From assembly GCA_035533815.1 (NCBI GenBank), contig DATLTB010000022.1, positions 1-54,639 on the forward strand: a stretch of DNA of 54,639 nucleotides. Reading direction: 5' to 3'. Position numbers and translations under genes: made by a program. The notes below the pieces were generated by a model. The model was given only the letters and a program-made list of their open reading frames with translations, was not told where the DNA came from and ran no database searches. The DNA is from JANWKA01 sp035533815. Its GTDB lineage: Bacteria; Bacteroidota; Bacteroidia; Chitinophagales; Chitinophagaceae. Below, in pieces: positions 8,454 through 16,424 of the stretch. Position 1 is the stretch's first letter. The number at the start of each line of letters is the position of its first letter.

Positions 8454-9731
8454 ATGAAAACTTATCTGCAAATCCTGAGTTGCTCCCTGTTTATCCTGGT
8501 CGCCAGTTATTCTCCCGCCAAATCCCAGTTTTTCAAGCGCCTGAAACAATCGGTAACGAACCAACTGCAGAACAGGGCAGATGAAAAAGCCACACAGGTC
8601 ACTGATAATGCCGTGGATACGGTAGAGGGAGTGAAAGGCAGCAATACCTCAACCTCTGCTTCCGGACAACAAAATAACAGCACCAATGCCCAGCAGCAGA
8701 ATGGTACCAATGCCCAGCAGCAGAATGGCACAAGTAATGCCGCTACGGCAACGAATGCTCCCCCAAGTATAAAAACTTACCAGAATTATGATTTTGTCCC
8801 GGGAGATAAGGTCGTATTCTTTGACAATTTCAACGATGACCAGGATGGTGAGTTCCCCGCACACTGGAACCTGGTTGCAGGTCAGGGAGTAGTCAATAAA
8901 GTGGGCAATGACCTGAGCTTTTTCCTCACAGAGGGCAATTATGCCAGGGTAACTCCGCGAATGAAAACCACTTCCTATCTGACGGATCCCTTTACCCTTG
9001 AATTTGATTATTATATCAAGGACTATAATCAGTCTGGCATAGTTGTTATTTTTCTCGATTCTGCCGGAAATGAACTTACTATCAGTTTTGATGATCATGG
9101 CGCTGTAACCGAAACAGCCAATACTAATACCTTCAGTGCAGATTATCCAGTCCAGGATCAAGCCCAATATGCCTTTAATAATAAATGGCATCATGGCGCT
9201 TTGATTATGATGAATGGACAACTGAAATGCTATCTTGATCAATACCGCATTCTGGTAAATCCAAGTATCGGTTTAAATCCGGTTTCCCTGGAAATAGCAG
9301 GCATAGGGACAACGGATGAACCCGTGATTTTTAAAAACGTACGCCTTGCTTTGGGTGGCAATATGAATATAATCAGGAAAAAATTCACTGCTTCCAAAAT
9401 TGTGACCCATGGCATTCATTTCGGAGTGGATCAGGCCACCATTGAACCGCAAAGTATGGGTACCCTGAACATGATCGTTTCCATCATGAAAAATAATCCG
9501 GACCTGAAATTCGAGGTGGACGGCCACACGGATAATTCCGGGGAGGCCGCCCATAACCTGATCCTTTCCAAGCAACGGGCAGACGCAGTGAAAGCCCAGT
9601 TGGTCAATATGGGTATTGACGGATCCCGGCTGACGACTAAAGGATTCGGGGATACCAGACCGATTGACACCAATGATACGCAGGAAGGTATGGCCAATAA
9701 CCGCCGGGTGGAATTCGTCAAGGAAAAATAA
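8454..9731 (+). CDS. OmpA-family protein with jelly-roll-like middle domain
   Basis: A 425-residue envelope protein. Residues 1-25 are a signal peptide (SPAKSQ). Residues about 55-105 are a low-complexity Asn/Gln/Thr/Ser linker with a duplicated NAQQQNGT unit. Residues about 115-300 are predicted beta-rich (VVFFDNFNDDQDGEFP, FTLEFDYYI), like a concanavalin-type sandwich. The last about 110 residues are an OmpA C-terminal domain with FEVDGHTDNSG and NNRRVEF, which binds peptidoglycan. The protein probably tethers the outer membrane or a surface structure to the cell wall. It is monocistronic; the next gene begins 77 bases downstream and may be co-transcribed. Confidence 0.88.
   Translation: MKTYLQILSCSLFILVASYSPAKSQFFKRLKQSVTNQLQNRADEKATQVTDNAVDTVEGVKGSNTSTSASGQQNNSTNAQQQNGTNAQQQNGTSNAATATNAPPSIKTYQNYDFVPGDKVVFFDNFNDDQDGEFPAHWNLVAGQGVVNKVGNDLSFFLTEGNYARVTPRMKTTSYLTDPFTLEFDYYIKDYNQSGIVVIFLDSAGNELTISFDDHGAVTETANTNTFSADYPVQDQAQYAFNNKWHHGALIMMNGQLKCYLDQYRILVNPSIGLNPVSLEIAGIGTTDEPVIFKNVRLALGGNMNIIRKKFTASKIVTHGIHFGVDQATIEPQSMGTLNMIVSIMKNNPDLKFEVDGHTDNSGEAAHNLILSKQRADAVKAQLVNMGIDGSRLTTKGFGDTRPIDTNDTQEGMANNRRVEFVKEK
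8682..8729 (+). repeat. 24-base tandem repeat inside the OmpA-type gene
   Basis: Two 24-base units at 8682-8705 and 8706-8729 differ at one base and encode two copies of TNAQQQNG. They lie in the linker after the signal peptide, where slippage could change linker length without breaking the frame. Confidence 0.85.
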
Positions 9732-9808
9732 CAAATCCGGGTTAGGATCAATACCCCCCTGCCGGAACAGGGCATTTTGAAGCGAACTAACGATTAAAAT
9801 TATCTCTC

Positions 9809-10183
9809 ATGGAAAATAATCTTACGGGCAATATTTCTCCAGGATCTGATGAGGGCAGGACAATTGCCCTCATCAGTTACCTGACCATTTTTGGCTGGAT
9901 CATCGCCTATGTGATGCACAGCAGCAATAAAACCGCCCTGGGTGCCTACCACCTCCGGCAAACCGCCATGCTATACCTTATCGCATTTTGCGTCTGGGTA
10001 CTCGGGGACATGCTGCGTTCCAGTATGTTCACTTTTACTTTCATTGGGACGCTGCTGATCCTTATCGATATCGGGCTTTTCATACTCTGGCTAATGGGAT
10101 TCATTTCAGCCATCAATGGCCAGCAAAAACCTTTGCCGCTGATCGGTGAAAAAGCCCAGCTTTGGTTTAAGGGAATTCGGTGA
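9809..10183 (+). CDS. Small membrane protein, DUF4870/Tic20-like
   Basis: A 124-residue inner-membrane protein with three hydrophobic segments (about residues 20-38, 52-70 and 77-100). The arrangement RTIALISYLTIFGWIIAYV, GAYHLRQT and a third helix followed by NGQQKPLPLIG is that of the DUF4870-type family, some members of which are annotated as Tic20-like import components without functional proof. ATG 9809 is the only sensible start. It converges with the small respiratory-cluster gene, whose stop is 28 bases away on the other strand. Confidence 0.7.
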   Translation: MENNLTGNISPGSDEGRTIALISYLTIFGWIIAYVMHSSNKTALGAYHLRQTAMLYLIAFCVWVLGDMLRSSMFTFTFIGTLLILIDIGLFILWLMGFISAINGQQKPLPLIGEKAQLWFKGIR

Positions 10184-10211
10184 AAGGACTTGCAGGGAGA
10201 ATTAATCTGGT

Positions 10212-10433
10212 TTAATGCTTGGCCCCGCCTTTCCAGAAGCGGTAGGCTACAAAGCTTGCAATGGCAAATGGCATAGCCATCAGGTAGAGGATGCCTGCAT
10301 TAAGCCCATGGGCAGCCTGTGGTCCGAGCTGTTGCGCTGTTTTGGTGCAGATCGAGCATTGGGCAAGCGCCTGCCGGGTTAAACACATCAGGGAAATCAG
10401 GATCAACGCTACACTCCGGCTTTTGATTTTCAT
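10212..10433 (-). CDS. Small cysteine-containing membrane protein beside the oxidase operon
   Basis: A 73-residue protein with a signal peptide (residues 1-24, ending QALA) followed by QCSICTKTAQQLG and one C-terminal transmembrane helix (about 46-66). The CSIC pair just after the cleavage site could bind metal or form a disulfide in the periplasm. It follows DUF420 at the end of the oxidase operon but has a good promoter of its own. Its place suggests a role in oxidase assembly or electron transfer, which is inference. No named family is recognised. Confidence 0.68.
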   Translation of the reverse strand: MKIKSRSVALILISLMCLTRQALAQCSICTKTAQQLGPQAAHGLNAGILYLMAMPFAIASFVAYRFWKGGAKH

Positions 10434-10451
10434 TTTCGGCAGTTATTCCGG

Positions 10452-10481
10452 CAAAAGTACAAAATATCTATTTCCCCCCAA
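10452..10481 (-). promoter_or_regulatory. Bacteroidota-type promoter (TTG-N19-TACTTTTG)
   Basis: On the minus strand TTG (10481-10479) is followed after exactly 19 bases by TACTTTTG (10459-10452), a full match to the -33/-7 pattern of the Bacteroidota primary sigma factor. Transcription would start near 10445, about 12 bases before the ATG of the small cysteine protein. Confidence 0.65.
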
Positions 10482-10540
10482 CGGGAGCCCTTTGACTGGT
10501 CCTGCAGTACCTCAAATTCAGGATAATTCCATCCCGCCCT

Positions 10541-11065
10541 TTAATAATATGGAGAAAGCATAATGTATACCAGCACACCGGTAACTGCCACATAAAACCA
10601 GAGCGGCCAGGTGATGCGGGCAATCCGGCGATGACGAACAAAATCCCCTTTCAATGCCCTGGTCAGGGTGACCAGTACAAAAGGAATGATGATGGCGGAA
10701 AGGGTGATATGGGAAATCAAAATAAAAAAGTATACCGGCCTGATCCAGCCCTTCCCCCCAAAACGGGTTTCCGGGGCCAGGGCATGATAGATCACATAGG
10801 AGACCAGGAACAACACCGATAGCCCTACGGCAATCAGGTTAAACGCCCGATGGATCTTCCATTGTCCCCGCCGGATAAAAAACAGGCTGCCCAATAACAG
10901 CATGGCCGTGCAGGAGTTCAGTATGGCATTGAACAGGGGCAGGATCTTCAAATTGAAACCGATATGATGGTTTTCCGGCCTGGGTATCAGGAACAGGGAT
11001 GCTACCACCGCCGGAATGAGGACCGAGAATATAATGATGGGCACCGTAAGGTTTCTGGTTTTCAT
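10541..11065 (-). CDS. DUF420 membrane protein (CtaM-like, cytochrome oxidase assembly)
   Basis: A 174-residue inner-membrane protein with about five hydrophobic segments. It matches DUF420, whose member CtaM is needed for maturation of an aa3-type oxidase in Gram-positive bacteria. Histidines lie in KIHRAFN, VIYHAL, ISHITL and RHRRIARITWPLW, the usual positions for the family. It begins 3 bases after the SCO gene, as the last translationally coupled gene of the respiratory operon. The role in oxidase assembly is inferred from family and place. Confidence 0.85.
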   Translation of the reverse strand: MKTRNLTVPIIIFSVLIPAVVASLFLIPRPENHHIGFNLKILPLFNAILNSCTAMLLLGSLFFIRRGQWKIHRAFNLIAVGLSVLFLVSYVIYHALAPETRFGGKGWIRPVYFFILISHITLSAIIIPFVLVTLTRALKGDFVRHRRIARITWPLWFYVAVTGVLVYIMLSPYY

Positions 11066-11068
11066 GGT

Positions 11069-11710
11069 TCAGCGGGGTTTATTTTTTTCCATCATCAGCC
11101 GGCCGATATCATTCATGCACCGGCTCACCTCACTGGAATCCACACCATTGTAATATCCGCGGATGTATCTGTGCCGGTCCAGCAGGATCCATTTATCCGT
11201 ATGCACAAAATCCTGCGGGGCTCCATTACCCTGCTGCGCGTCCACATAGAACTGATGGGTGGCCATATCGTATATCTGCTTTTTATCCCCGGTCAGAAAC
11301 CACCAACTGTCGGGATCAGCCCCGAAATGGTCGGCATAGGCCTTCAGCCGGGATACAGAATCATCCGCAGGGTCCACACTGAACGACAGGATCATCAGGC
11401 CGGTATCTGCAGCCCCAAAGGCAGTCTGCACCTTTTTCAGGTTGGCGGTCAATACAGGACAGATGGTAGTACAGGCCGTAAAGAAGAAATCCACCAGGAC
11501 AATCCTGGGTCCAATTTCATGGAAGGAAACTGAATCACCAAGCTGATTGATCAGGTGAAAATTTCCCACCCGGTGAAAAATGGTATCATAATGCATGACC
11601 CCGCCCATGGATACGGAGTCTACCCGCTGCGCCGCAAAATAGGGGGGAAAATAGATGGTTCTATCCGTATAATACCTGGTGACCAGGTAAAAAAGGGTGG
11701 GAATGACCAC
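11069..11710 (-). CDS. SCO1/SenC-family copper chaperone for cytochrome oxidase
   Basis: A thioredoxin-fold protein that delivers copper to the CuA site of subunit II. It shows FTACTTICPVL, with the CxxxC copper ligands, and the distal histidine in FVHTDKWILLD. The start is uncertain: GTG 11710 gives 213 residues but cuts the N-terminal membrane anchor in half. The frame stays open for 13 more codons to 11749 (SINRKTLIICLIA...), yet no ATG, GTG or TTG is present there; an unusual start such as ATA, ATC or CTG, or a base change, may be involved. It sits between the subunit IV gene and DUF420. Confidence 0.88.
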   Translation of the reverse strand: MVIPTLFYLVTRYYTDRTIYFPPYFAAQRVDSVSMGGVMHYDTIFHRVGNFHLINQLGDSVSFHEIGPRIVLVDFFFTACTTICPVLTANLKKVQTAFGAADTGLMILSFSVDPADDSVSRLKAYADHFGADPDSWWFLTGDKKQIYDMATHQFYVDAQQGNGAPQDFVHTDKWILLDRHRYIRGYYNGVDSSEVSRCMNDIGRLMMEKNKPR

Positions 11711-11809
11711 CGCGATCAGGCATATTATAAGTGTCTTGCGGTTGATGGATTAAACTGGATTGAGGACGCTGAACAATTGATTGCCAAGACCGCATCCCCC
11801 GGCACCCCG

Positions 11810-12220
11810 TTACCTGTGCTCATGAGTTACGGTTCTCCAGGGCGTGGTATGCTCGATCTCCGGGGTATTCTTTCTCATCTGGTTCCAGGAACTGCCGTCT
11901 GAGAGAAAGGCTGTAATGGCCCAGGTAATAAAGAGCAGCGGGACCAGGATGCTGAACACCAGGTTTTTCAGTTCATGTTTCAGGTGCATGAACTCTGCGA
12001 CGATAAAGAAAGCTTTCACCACTGTCAGACCGATGAAAATGGCATTCAGCAACATCCTGGGAGGGAAATCCGTAAAATAATGCAGGAAGGCGAAGCTCAC
12101 TTCAATGATTGTAACGCACAACAGTATCCAGAAAACCCGGATCAAGGACCGGACTACAGGATCTTTCATGCCGGTCGGCTGGGGTTCCAGGACCTGGGCG
12201 TGCTGCATTTCCATATTCAA
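11810..12220 (-). CDS. Cytochrome c oxidase subunit IV family protein
   Basis: A 136-residue protein with three transmembrane helices (about residues 28-48, 58-80 and 88-108), matching the prokaryotic subunit IV family found in heme-copper oxidases. FMHLKHE between helices two and three is characteristic. It stabilises the oxidase. It follows the second subunit III gene by 28 bases in the operon. Confidence 0.85.
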   Translation of the reverse strand: MNMEMQHAQVLEPQPTGMKDPVVRSLIRVFWILLCVTIIEVSFAFLHYFTDFPPRMLLNAIFIGLTVVKAFFIVAEFMHLKHELKNLVFSILVPLLFITWAITAFLSDGSSWNQMRKNTPEIEHTTPWRTVTHEHR

Positions 12221-12248
12221 AATGATTTAATCATGAATTGCCCTCGGG

Positions 12249-12932
12249 TCATAATAAATAGAAACAGGTGAATACATAGACCCAGACCAGGTCCACAAAA
12301 TGCCAGTACAATCCCACTTTCTCCACCATTTCATAATGCCCCCGTTTCTCATAAGTGCCTTTGAGCACATTGATCAGTATAATGATGTTAATGATCACCC
12401 CGGACAAAACATGGCAGCCATGGAATCCGGTGATCAGGAAAAAGAATGCTCCGAAAGCAGCCGGCCCCGCCGTGGCATGACCATGGACCAGGGGGCCGAG
12501 CATATTATGATTCACGGTTATCCCCTTTTCTGTGATCAGGTCCGTCCATTCAAAGGCCTGGCATCCCAGGAACATCAAACCTCCGACGATGGTCAGGGAT
12601 AGCCATTTGGCCACTTCCTTCTGTCTCTTCTGGTGACCGGCATGCACAGCGAGCACCATGGTCACCGAACTCATGATCAGGATAAAGGTCATCAGGCTCA
12701 CGGACAGCAGGGGCAGGTTGCCCTTGACGAAAAAGAATTTATTGAATACATAGTTGGCATCAGGCCAGTAAGGCACGCTGAACCGCGTGGATCCGTAAGA
12801 AATCAGCAGGGCACTGAAAGTGAAGGTATCTGAAAGCAAAAAGAACCACATCATCAGCTTACCATAGCTGATATTATAGGGAGACTGTCCTCCACCCCAC
12901 CAGTTTTTCTTGAGTTTTACTGCTGTATCCAT
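12249..12932 (-). CDS. Cytochrome c oxidase subunit III (second copy)
   Basis: A 227-residue heme-copper oxidase subunit III with six to seven transmembrane helices. GHATAGPAAFGAFFFLITGF, then HGCHVLSG and a final YWHFVDLVWVYVF, are the diagnostic stretches. Residues 1-20 form a short charged cytosolic lead. It follows a shorter subunit III gene by 27 bases; the two are clearly homologous in their last halves. Paired subunit III genes are usual in Bacteroidota and related alternative complex III-oxidase operons. Confidence 0.9.
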   Translation of the reverse strand: MDTAVKLKKNWWGGGQSPYNISYGKLMMWFFLLSDTFTFSALLISYGSTRFSVPYWPDANYVFNKFFFVKGNLPLLSVSLMTFILIMSSVTMVLAVHAGHQKRQKEVAKWLSLTIVGGLMFLGCQAFEWTDLITEKGITVNHNMLGPLVHGHATAGPAAFGAFFFLITGFHGCHVLSGVIINIIILINVLKGTYEKRGHYEMVEKVGLYWHFVDLVWVYVFTCFYLL

Positions 12933-12959
12933 ATATTAAATTATAAAATTTCTCATTTG

Positions 12960-13535
12960 TCAATGGATGATAATAAAGAAAATGAACAGGTAGATCCAAA
13001 GTGCATCCACAAAATGCCAATAGGTGGAAACGATCTCTACCGGGACTGCACTGTAGGTCCTGATCTTCCTGCTATAGGCCAGGGCAAAGATGATCAGCAG
13101 GGCGATGACTCCGCCAATGACATGCAGCATGTGTAATCCCGTGATGATAAAAAGCAGTCCTGCCGATACGTTCCAGGTAAGCCGGATACCCCGGCTATAC
13201 AGATGTACAAAACCCAGGGTCTGCAACACCAGAAACACCACTCCGAGAAATGCCGTCAGCGTGATCAGGATTTTATATCTGGACATGTTACGTTCCCGGA
13301 AGTTTTTAAGGCTCAGATGCATGGTCATGCTGCTGAGCAGGATCACGAAGGAAGATACCCAGAATATATGCGGCAACGCGAAGCTCTGCCATTTTGCTGT
13401 CCCCCGCATCACGATATAGGCACTCGTGAAACCTGCAAACAGCATCACGATGCTTCCCATGGCTACCCAGAGGTTGAACTTGTAGGGATGTATTCTCCTG
13501 CGTTGATCATAAACCGGATTTTCCGCCATATCCAT
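12960..13535 (-). CDS. ctaE: Cytochrome c oxidase subunit III (first copy)
   Basis: A 191-residue subunit III with five hydrophobic segments, containing FAGFTSAYIVMRG, GLHMLHVIGGVIAL and the terminal YWHFVDALWIYLF. The YWHFVD signature is shared with the next gene. Only one base separates it from ctaB, which points to translational coupling. It is shorter than the classical seven-helix subunit, as is common for the first of two adjacent copies. Confidence 0.9.
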   Translation of the reverse strand: MDMAENPVYDQRRRIHPYKFNLWVAMGSIVMLFAGFTSAYIVMRGTAKWQSFALPHIFWVSSFVILLSSMTMHLSLKNFRERNMSRYKILITLTAFLGVVFLVLQTLGFVHLYSRGIRLTWNVSAGLLFIITGLHMLHVIGGVIALLIIFALAYSRKIRTYSAVPVEIVSTYWHFVDALWIYLFIFFIIIH

Positions 13536-13536
13536 A

Positions 13537-14445
13537 TCAGATCATTTTAACCTTATCAGCCAGCATGACCAGCTGGATGATGGTCAGGTAAATATAGGAG
13601 CCAAACATCAGCTGCCGGGCTGATTTTACATCGCAGAACCGATACAGGTTCAGGGCCCGGTAAAAAAAGAACAGGCCGGCTGCAATCTCCGCCCCGGCAT
13701 AATATATCCCCGACAGTCCCATGAAATAAGGGATCAGCCCTACCGGTAGCAGGAGCAGGACATAGATCATAGCCTGCAAAGCCGTGAACCGGTTTGGTCC
13801 CTCTGCAGAGGGCAGCAACCGGAAACCTGCCTTCCGGTAATCCCCGTATGCGATCCAGGCTATTGCCCAGAAGTGCGGGAACTGCCAGAGGAACTGAATC
13901 GCAAACAGGGCCCATCCGCCCGCCGATAAAGTTCCGCTTCCGGCCACCCAGCCGATCAGGGGAGGTAAGGCACCCGGAATCGCCCCCACCAGCACCGCCA
14001 AAGAATTCCATTTCTTCCAGGGCGTATATATAAAGCCATAAAGCAATACACAGAGCAGGCTTAGTCCTGCCGTGGACCAATTGAATACCCGGCCAAGGAT
14101 AGTCAGTCCTGCCAGGGACATGATCAGGGCCAGCACGGACGCTTCCGCAGGTTTCATGCGTCCACCCGGAAGCGGCCTTCCGGCTGTTCTTTTCATGAGT
14201 CCATCAGTCCTGCGCTCCATGATCTGGTTGATGGCATTGGCTGACCCGGTAACCAGCAGTCCTCCGGTGAAGAGCAATAATACCCTGGACCATTCCAGTT
14301 TCACCCCGGGCACCATCCAGTACCCTACCACGCTCGAAAACACGACCATGAAACTGAGCGTGAATTTGGACAATTGGAAATAATCCCGGGCCTTGCTGGC
14401 AAGGACATAGGAGGCATTCCATCTTATGGGTTGCTCAGAGATCAT
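13537..14445 (-). CDS. ctaB: Protoheme IX farnesyltransferase (heme O synthase)
   Basis: A 302-residue UbiA-superfamily membrane prenyltransferase that attaches a farnesyl group to heme B to make heme O, the precursor of heme A. The aspartate-rich motif region NAINQIMERRTDGLMKRTAG is present, and IAWIAYGDYRKAGFRLLP matches the second conserved loop. About nine transmembrane helices are expected. It lies within the oxidase operon between subunits I and III, so its product serves the enzyme encoded around it. ATG 14445 fits the family length. Confidence 0.94.
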   Translation of the reverse strand: MISEQPIRWNASYVLASKARDYFQLSKFTLSFMVVFSSVVGYWMVPGVKLEWSRVLLLFTGGLLVTGSANAINQIMERRTDGLMKRTAGRPLPGGRMKPAEASVLALIMSLAGLTILGRVFNWSTAGLSLLCVLLYGFIYTPWKKWNSLAVLVGAIPGALPPLIGWVAGSGTLSAGGWALFAIQFLWQFPHFWAIAWIAYGDYRKAGFRLLPSAEGPNRFTALQAMIYVLLLLPVGLIPYFMGLSGIYYAGAEIAAGLFFFYRALNLYRFCDVKSARQLMFGSYIYLTIIQLVMLADKVKMI

Positions 14446-14492
14446 GTGGTCTGTCTTCCTTAGGTCAAATAACTAATCTTCATGACATTACA

Positions 14493-16352
14493 TTAATGTG
14501 CCAGATCCGGATTGGCTTCAAGGGCCATCTCTTTTTCCTCTTCCGGGGATAGGGGCACAGTCTGCGGAATATAATCCACTCCGTTTTTACCATAATCATA
14601 GGGCCACCGGTACACTTCAGGGATTTCTCCCTGCCAGTTCCCATGGCCTGGTTTGATCGGCGTGGTCCATTCCAGGGTATTGGATTTCCATGGATTGGGA
14701 TCCGTGACCTTTCTTCCCTTGAAAATGCTGTAAAAGAAATTGAATACGAACATCATTTGCGTGATAAAGACAATGATGGCCACTACGCTGATAAAGGCAT
14801 TCAGTCCCTGAAATTGGTGGAACGTCGGAAGGCTCGTCGCCGAATATTCATAATACCTCCGGGGTAAGCCGGCCAGTCCCTCATAATGCATGGGCCAGAA
14901 AATCAGGTATGCCCCGACCAGGGTAATCCAGAAATGGATGAATCCCAGGGTCTGGTTCATAAATCGTCCGAACATCTTCGGGAACCAATGATAGATCCCG
15001 GCAAACATCCCGAAAAATGCAGAAACACCCATCACCAGATGAAAATGGGCAATCACGAAATAGGTGTCATGCAGGTGAAGGTCAAGGGCAGAATTACCCA
15101 GCCAGATGCCGGTCAGGCCTCCGGATATGAACAGGCTCACGAATCCGATGGCAAAAAGAGACTGGGGCAAAAACTGGAAATTGCTTTTCCAGACTGTAGT
15201 GATCCAGTTAAAGACTTTTATGGCCGAAGGTACCGCTATGAGCAGGGTAAGCAAAACAAAAAAAGCTCCCAGGAAGGGGTTCAGGCCGGTGACGAACATA
15301 TGATGCGCCCAGACCATGAATGACAGGATGGCAATGGCAAACAGGGAACCCACCATGGCCAGATACCCGAAGATGGGTTTGCGGGAATAAGTGGATAGCA
15401 GTTCAGAAGCAATCCCCATGCCCGGCAGCATCACGATATATACTTCGGGATGTCCCAAAAACCAGAACAGATGCTGGTAAAGAATAGGGCTGCCCCCCTG
15501 ATTGGGCAATGCACGCCCGGCAATGTATATATCGGAAAGGTAAAAGCTGGTCCCCAGATTGCGGTCGAATATCAGCAGGATAAATCCGGACAGCAGGACC
15601 GGGAAGGAAAGTACTCCCAGAATGGCAGTAAAGAAAAAGGCCCAGATAGTGAGTGGCATACGCGTCATACTCATGCCTTTGGTACGCATATTCAGGATGG
15701 TGGAAATATAGTTGAGCCCGGCAAGCAGCATGGAAATCACAAATATGGCCATGCTTGCCAGCCAGAGATCCATTCCAGTGCCTGAGCCCATGGATGCATC
15801 CCGCAGGGCGCTCAGGGGGGGATAGGCCGTCCATCCGCCCTCGGAAGGACCCGTTTGCAGGAAAAGAGATACGAACATCACGATGCTCGCCAGGAAGAAA
15901 AACCAATAGGAAAGCATGTTCAGGAATGGGGAAGCCATGTCCCTGGCACCCAGCTGCAGGGGAATCAGCAGGTTGGAAAATGTCCCGCTGAGCCCGGCGG
16001 TCAGCACGAAAAAGATCATTACGGTTCCATGCATGGTCACCAGGGCATAGTAAAACTGCGGATCAAGCCTCCCCCCTTTGGCCCAGTGGCCGAATATGGT
16101 TTGCATCCAGGGAAAGGTCTGGTCCGGAAAGCCAAGCTGCAGGCGGAAGATCACGGAGAAGAATGCACCTATGATGGCCCAGATGATGCCCGATATGAGG
16201 AATTGCTTGGAAATGGTTTTATGATCCTGACTGAATATGTACTTGCTGACAAAGCTATCATGATGTTGCCCATGACCATTATCCCCGATGTGCAGGTCCG
16301 AATCCTGCTGAATCGCTGTTCCCTTCGGGTCCAGGATGATTTCATTGCTCAT
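14493..16352 (-). CDS. ctaD: Cytochrome c oxidase subunit I
   Basis: A 619-residue catalytic subunit that reduces oxygen and pumps protons. Expected ligands are all present: H108 (MHGT) and H438 for the low-spin heme, H436 for heme a3, and H301, H350 and H351 for CuB. The HPEVY motif (301-305) holds the Tyr that cross-links to the CuB histidine. Twelve transmembrane helices are expected, after a His-rich hydrophilic lead (residues about 20-45) that is longer than usual. It lies between ctaC and ctaB in the operon. Confidence 0.97.
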   Translation of the reverse strand: MSNEIILDPKGTAIQQDSDLHIGDNGHGQHHDSFVSKYIFSQDHKTISKQFLISGIIWAIIGAFFSVIFRLQLGFPDQTFPWMQTIFGHWAKGGRLDPQFYYALVTMHGTVMIFFVLTAGLSGTFSNLLIPLQLGARDMASPFLNMLSYWFFFLASIVMFVSLFLQTGPSEGGWTAYPPLSALRDASMGSGTGMDLWLASMAIFVISMLLAGLNYISTILNMRTKGMSMTRMPLTIWAFFFTAILGVLSFPVLLSGFILLIFDRNLGTSFYLSDIYIAGRALPNQGGSPILYQHLFWFLGHPEVYIVMLPGMGIASELLSTYSRKPIFGYLAMVGSLFAIAILSFMVWAHHMFVTGLNPFLGAFFVLLTLLIAVPSAIKVFNWITTVWKSNFQFLPQSLFAIGFVSLFISGGLTGIWLGNSALDLHLHDTYFVIAHFHLVMGVSAFFGMFAGIYHWFPKMFGRFMNQTLGFIHFWITLVGAYLIFWPMHYEGLAGLPRRYYEYSATSLPTFHQFQGLNAFISVVAIIVFITQMMFVFNFFYSIFKGRKVTDPNPWKSNTLEWTTPIKPGHGNWQGEIPEVYRWPYDYGKNGVDYIPQTVPLSPEEEKEMALEANPDLAH

Positions 16353-16424
16353 GTTCAGATCCGTTTTTAACCTGCCTTTCCAGCAGATGATTAATCAAAA
16401 TTAAGGACTTTCCTGTTCCATGGG

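Noticed and set aside
9731..9785. Hairpin CCCTG ... CAGGG after the OmpA-type gene as terminator
   Set aside because: The stem is only five bases and the following T-run is short, so it was not strong enough to list.
14886..15323. Plus-strand frame opposite ctaD
   Set aside because: It is a shadow of the cytochrome oxidase subunit I gene, with Gln/Lys/His-rich low-quality sequence.
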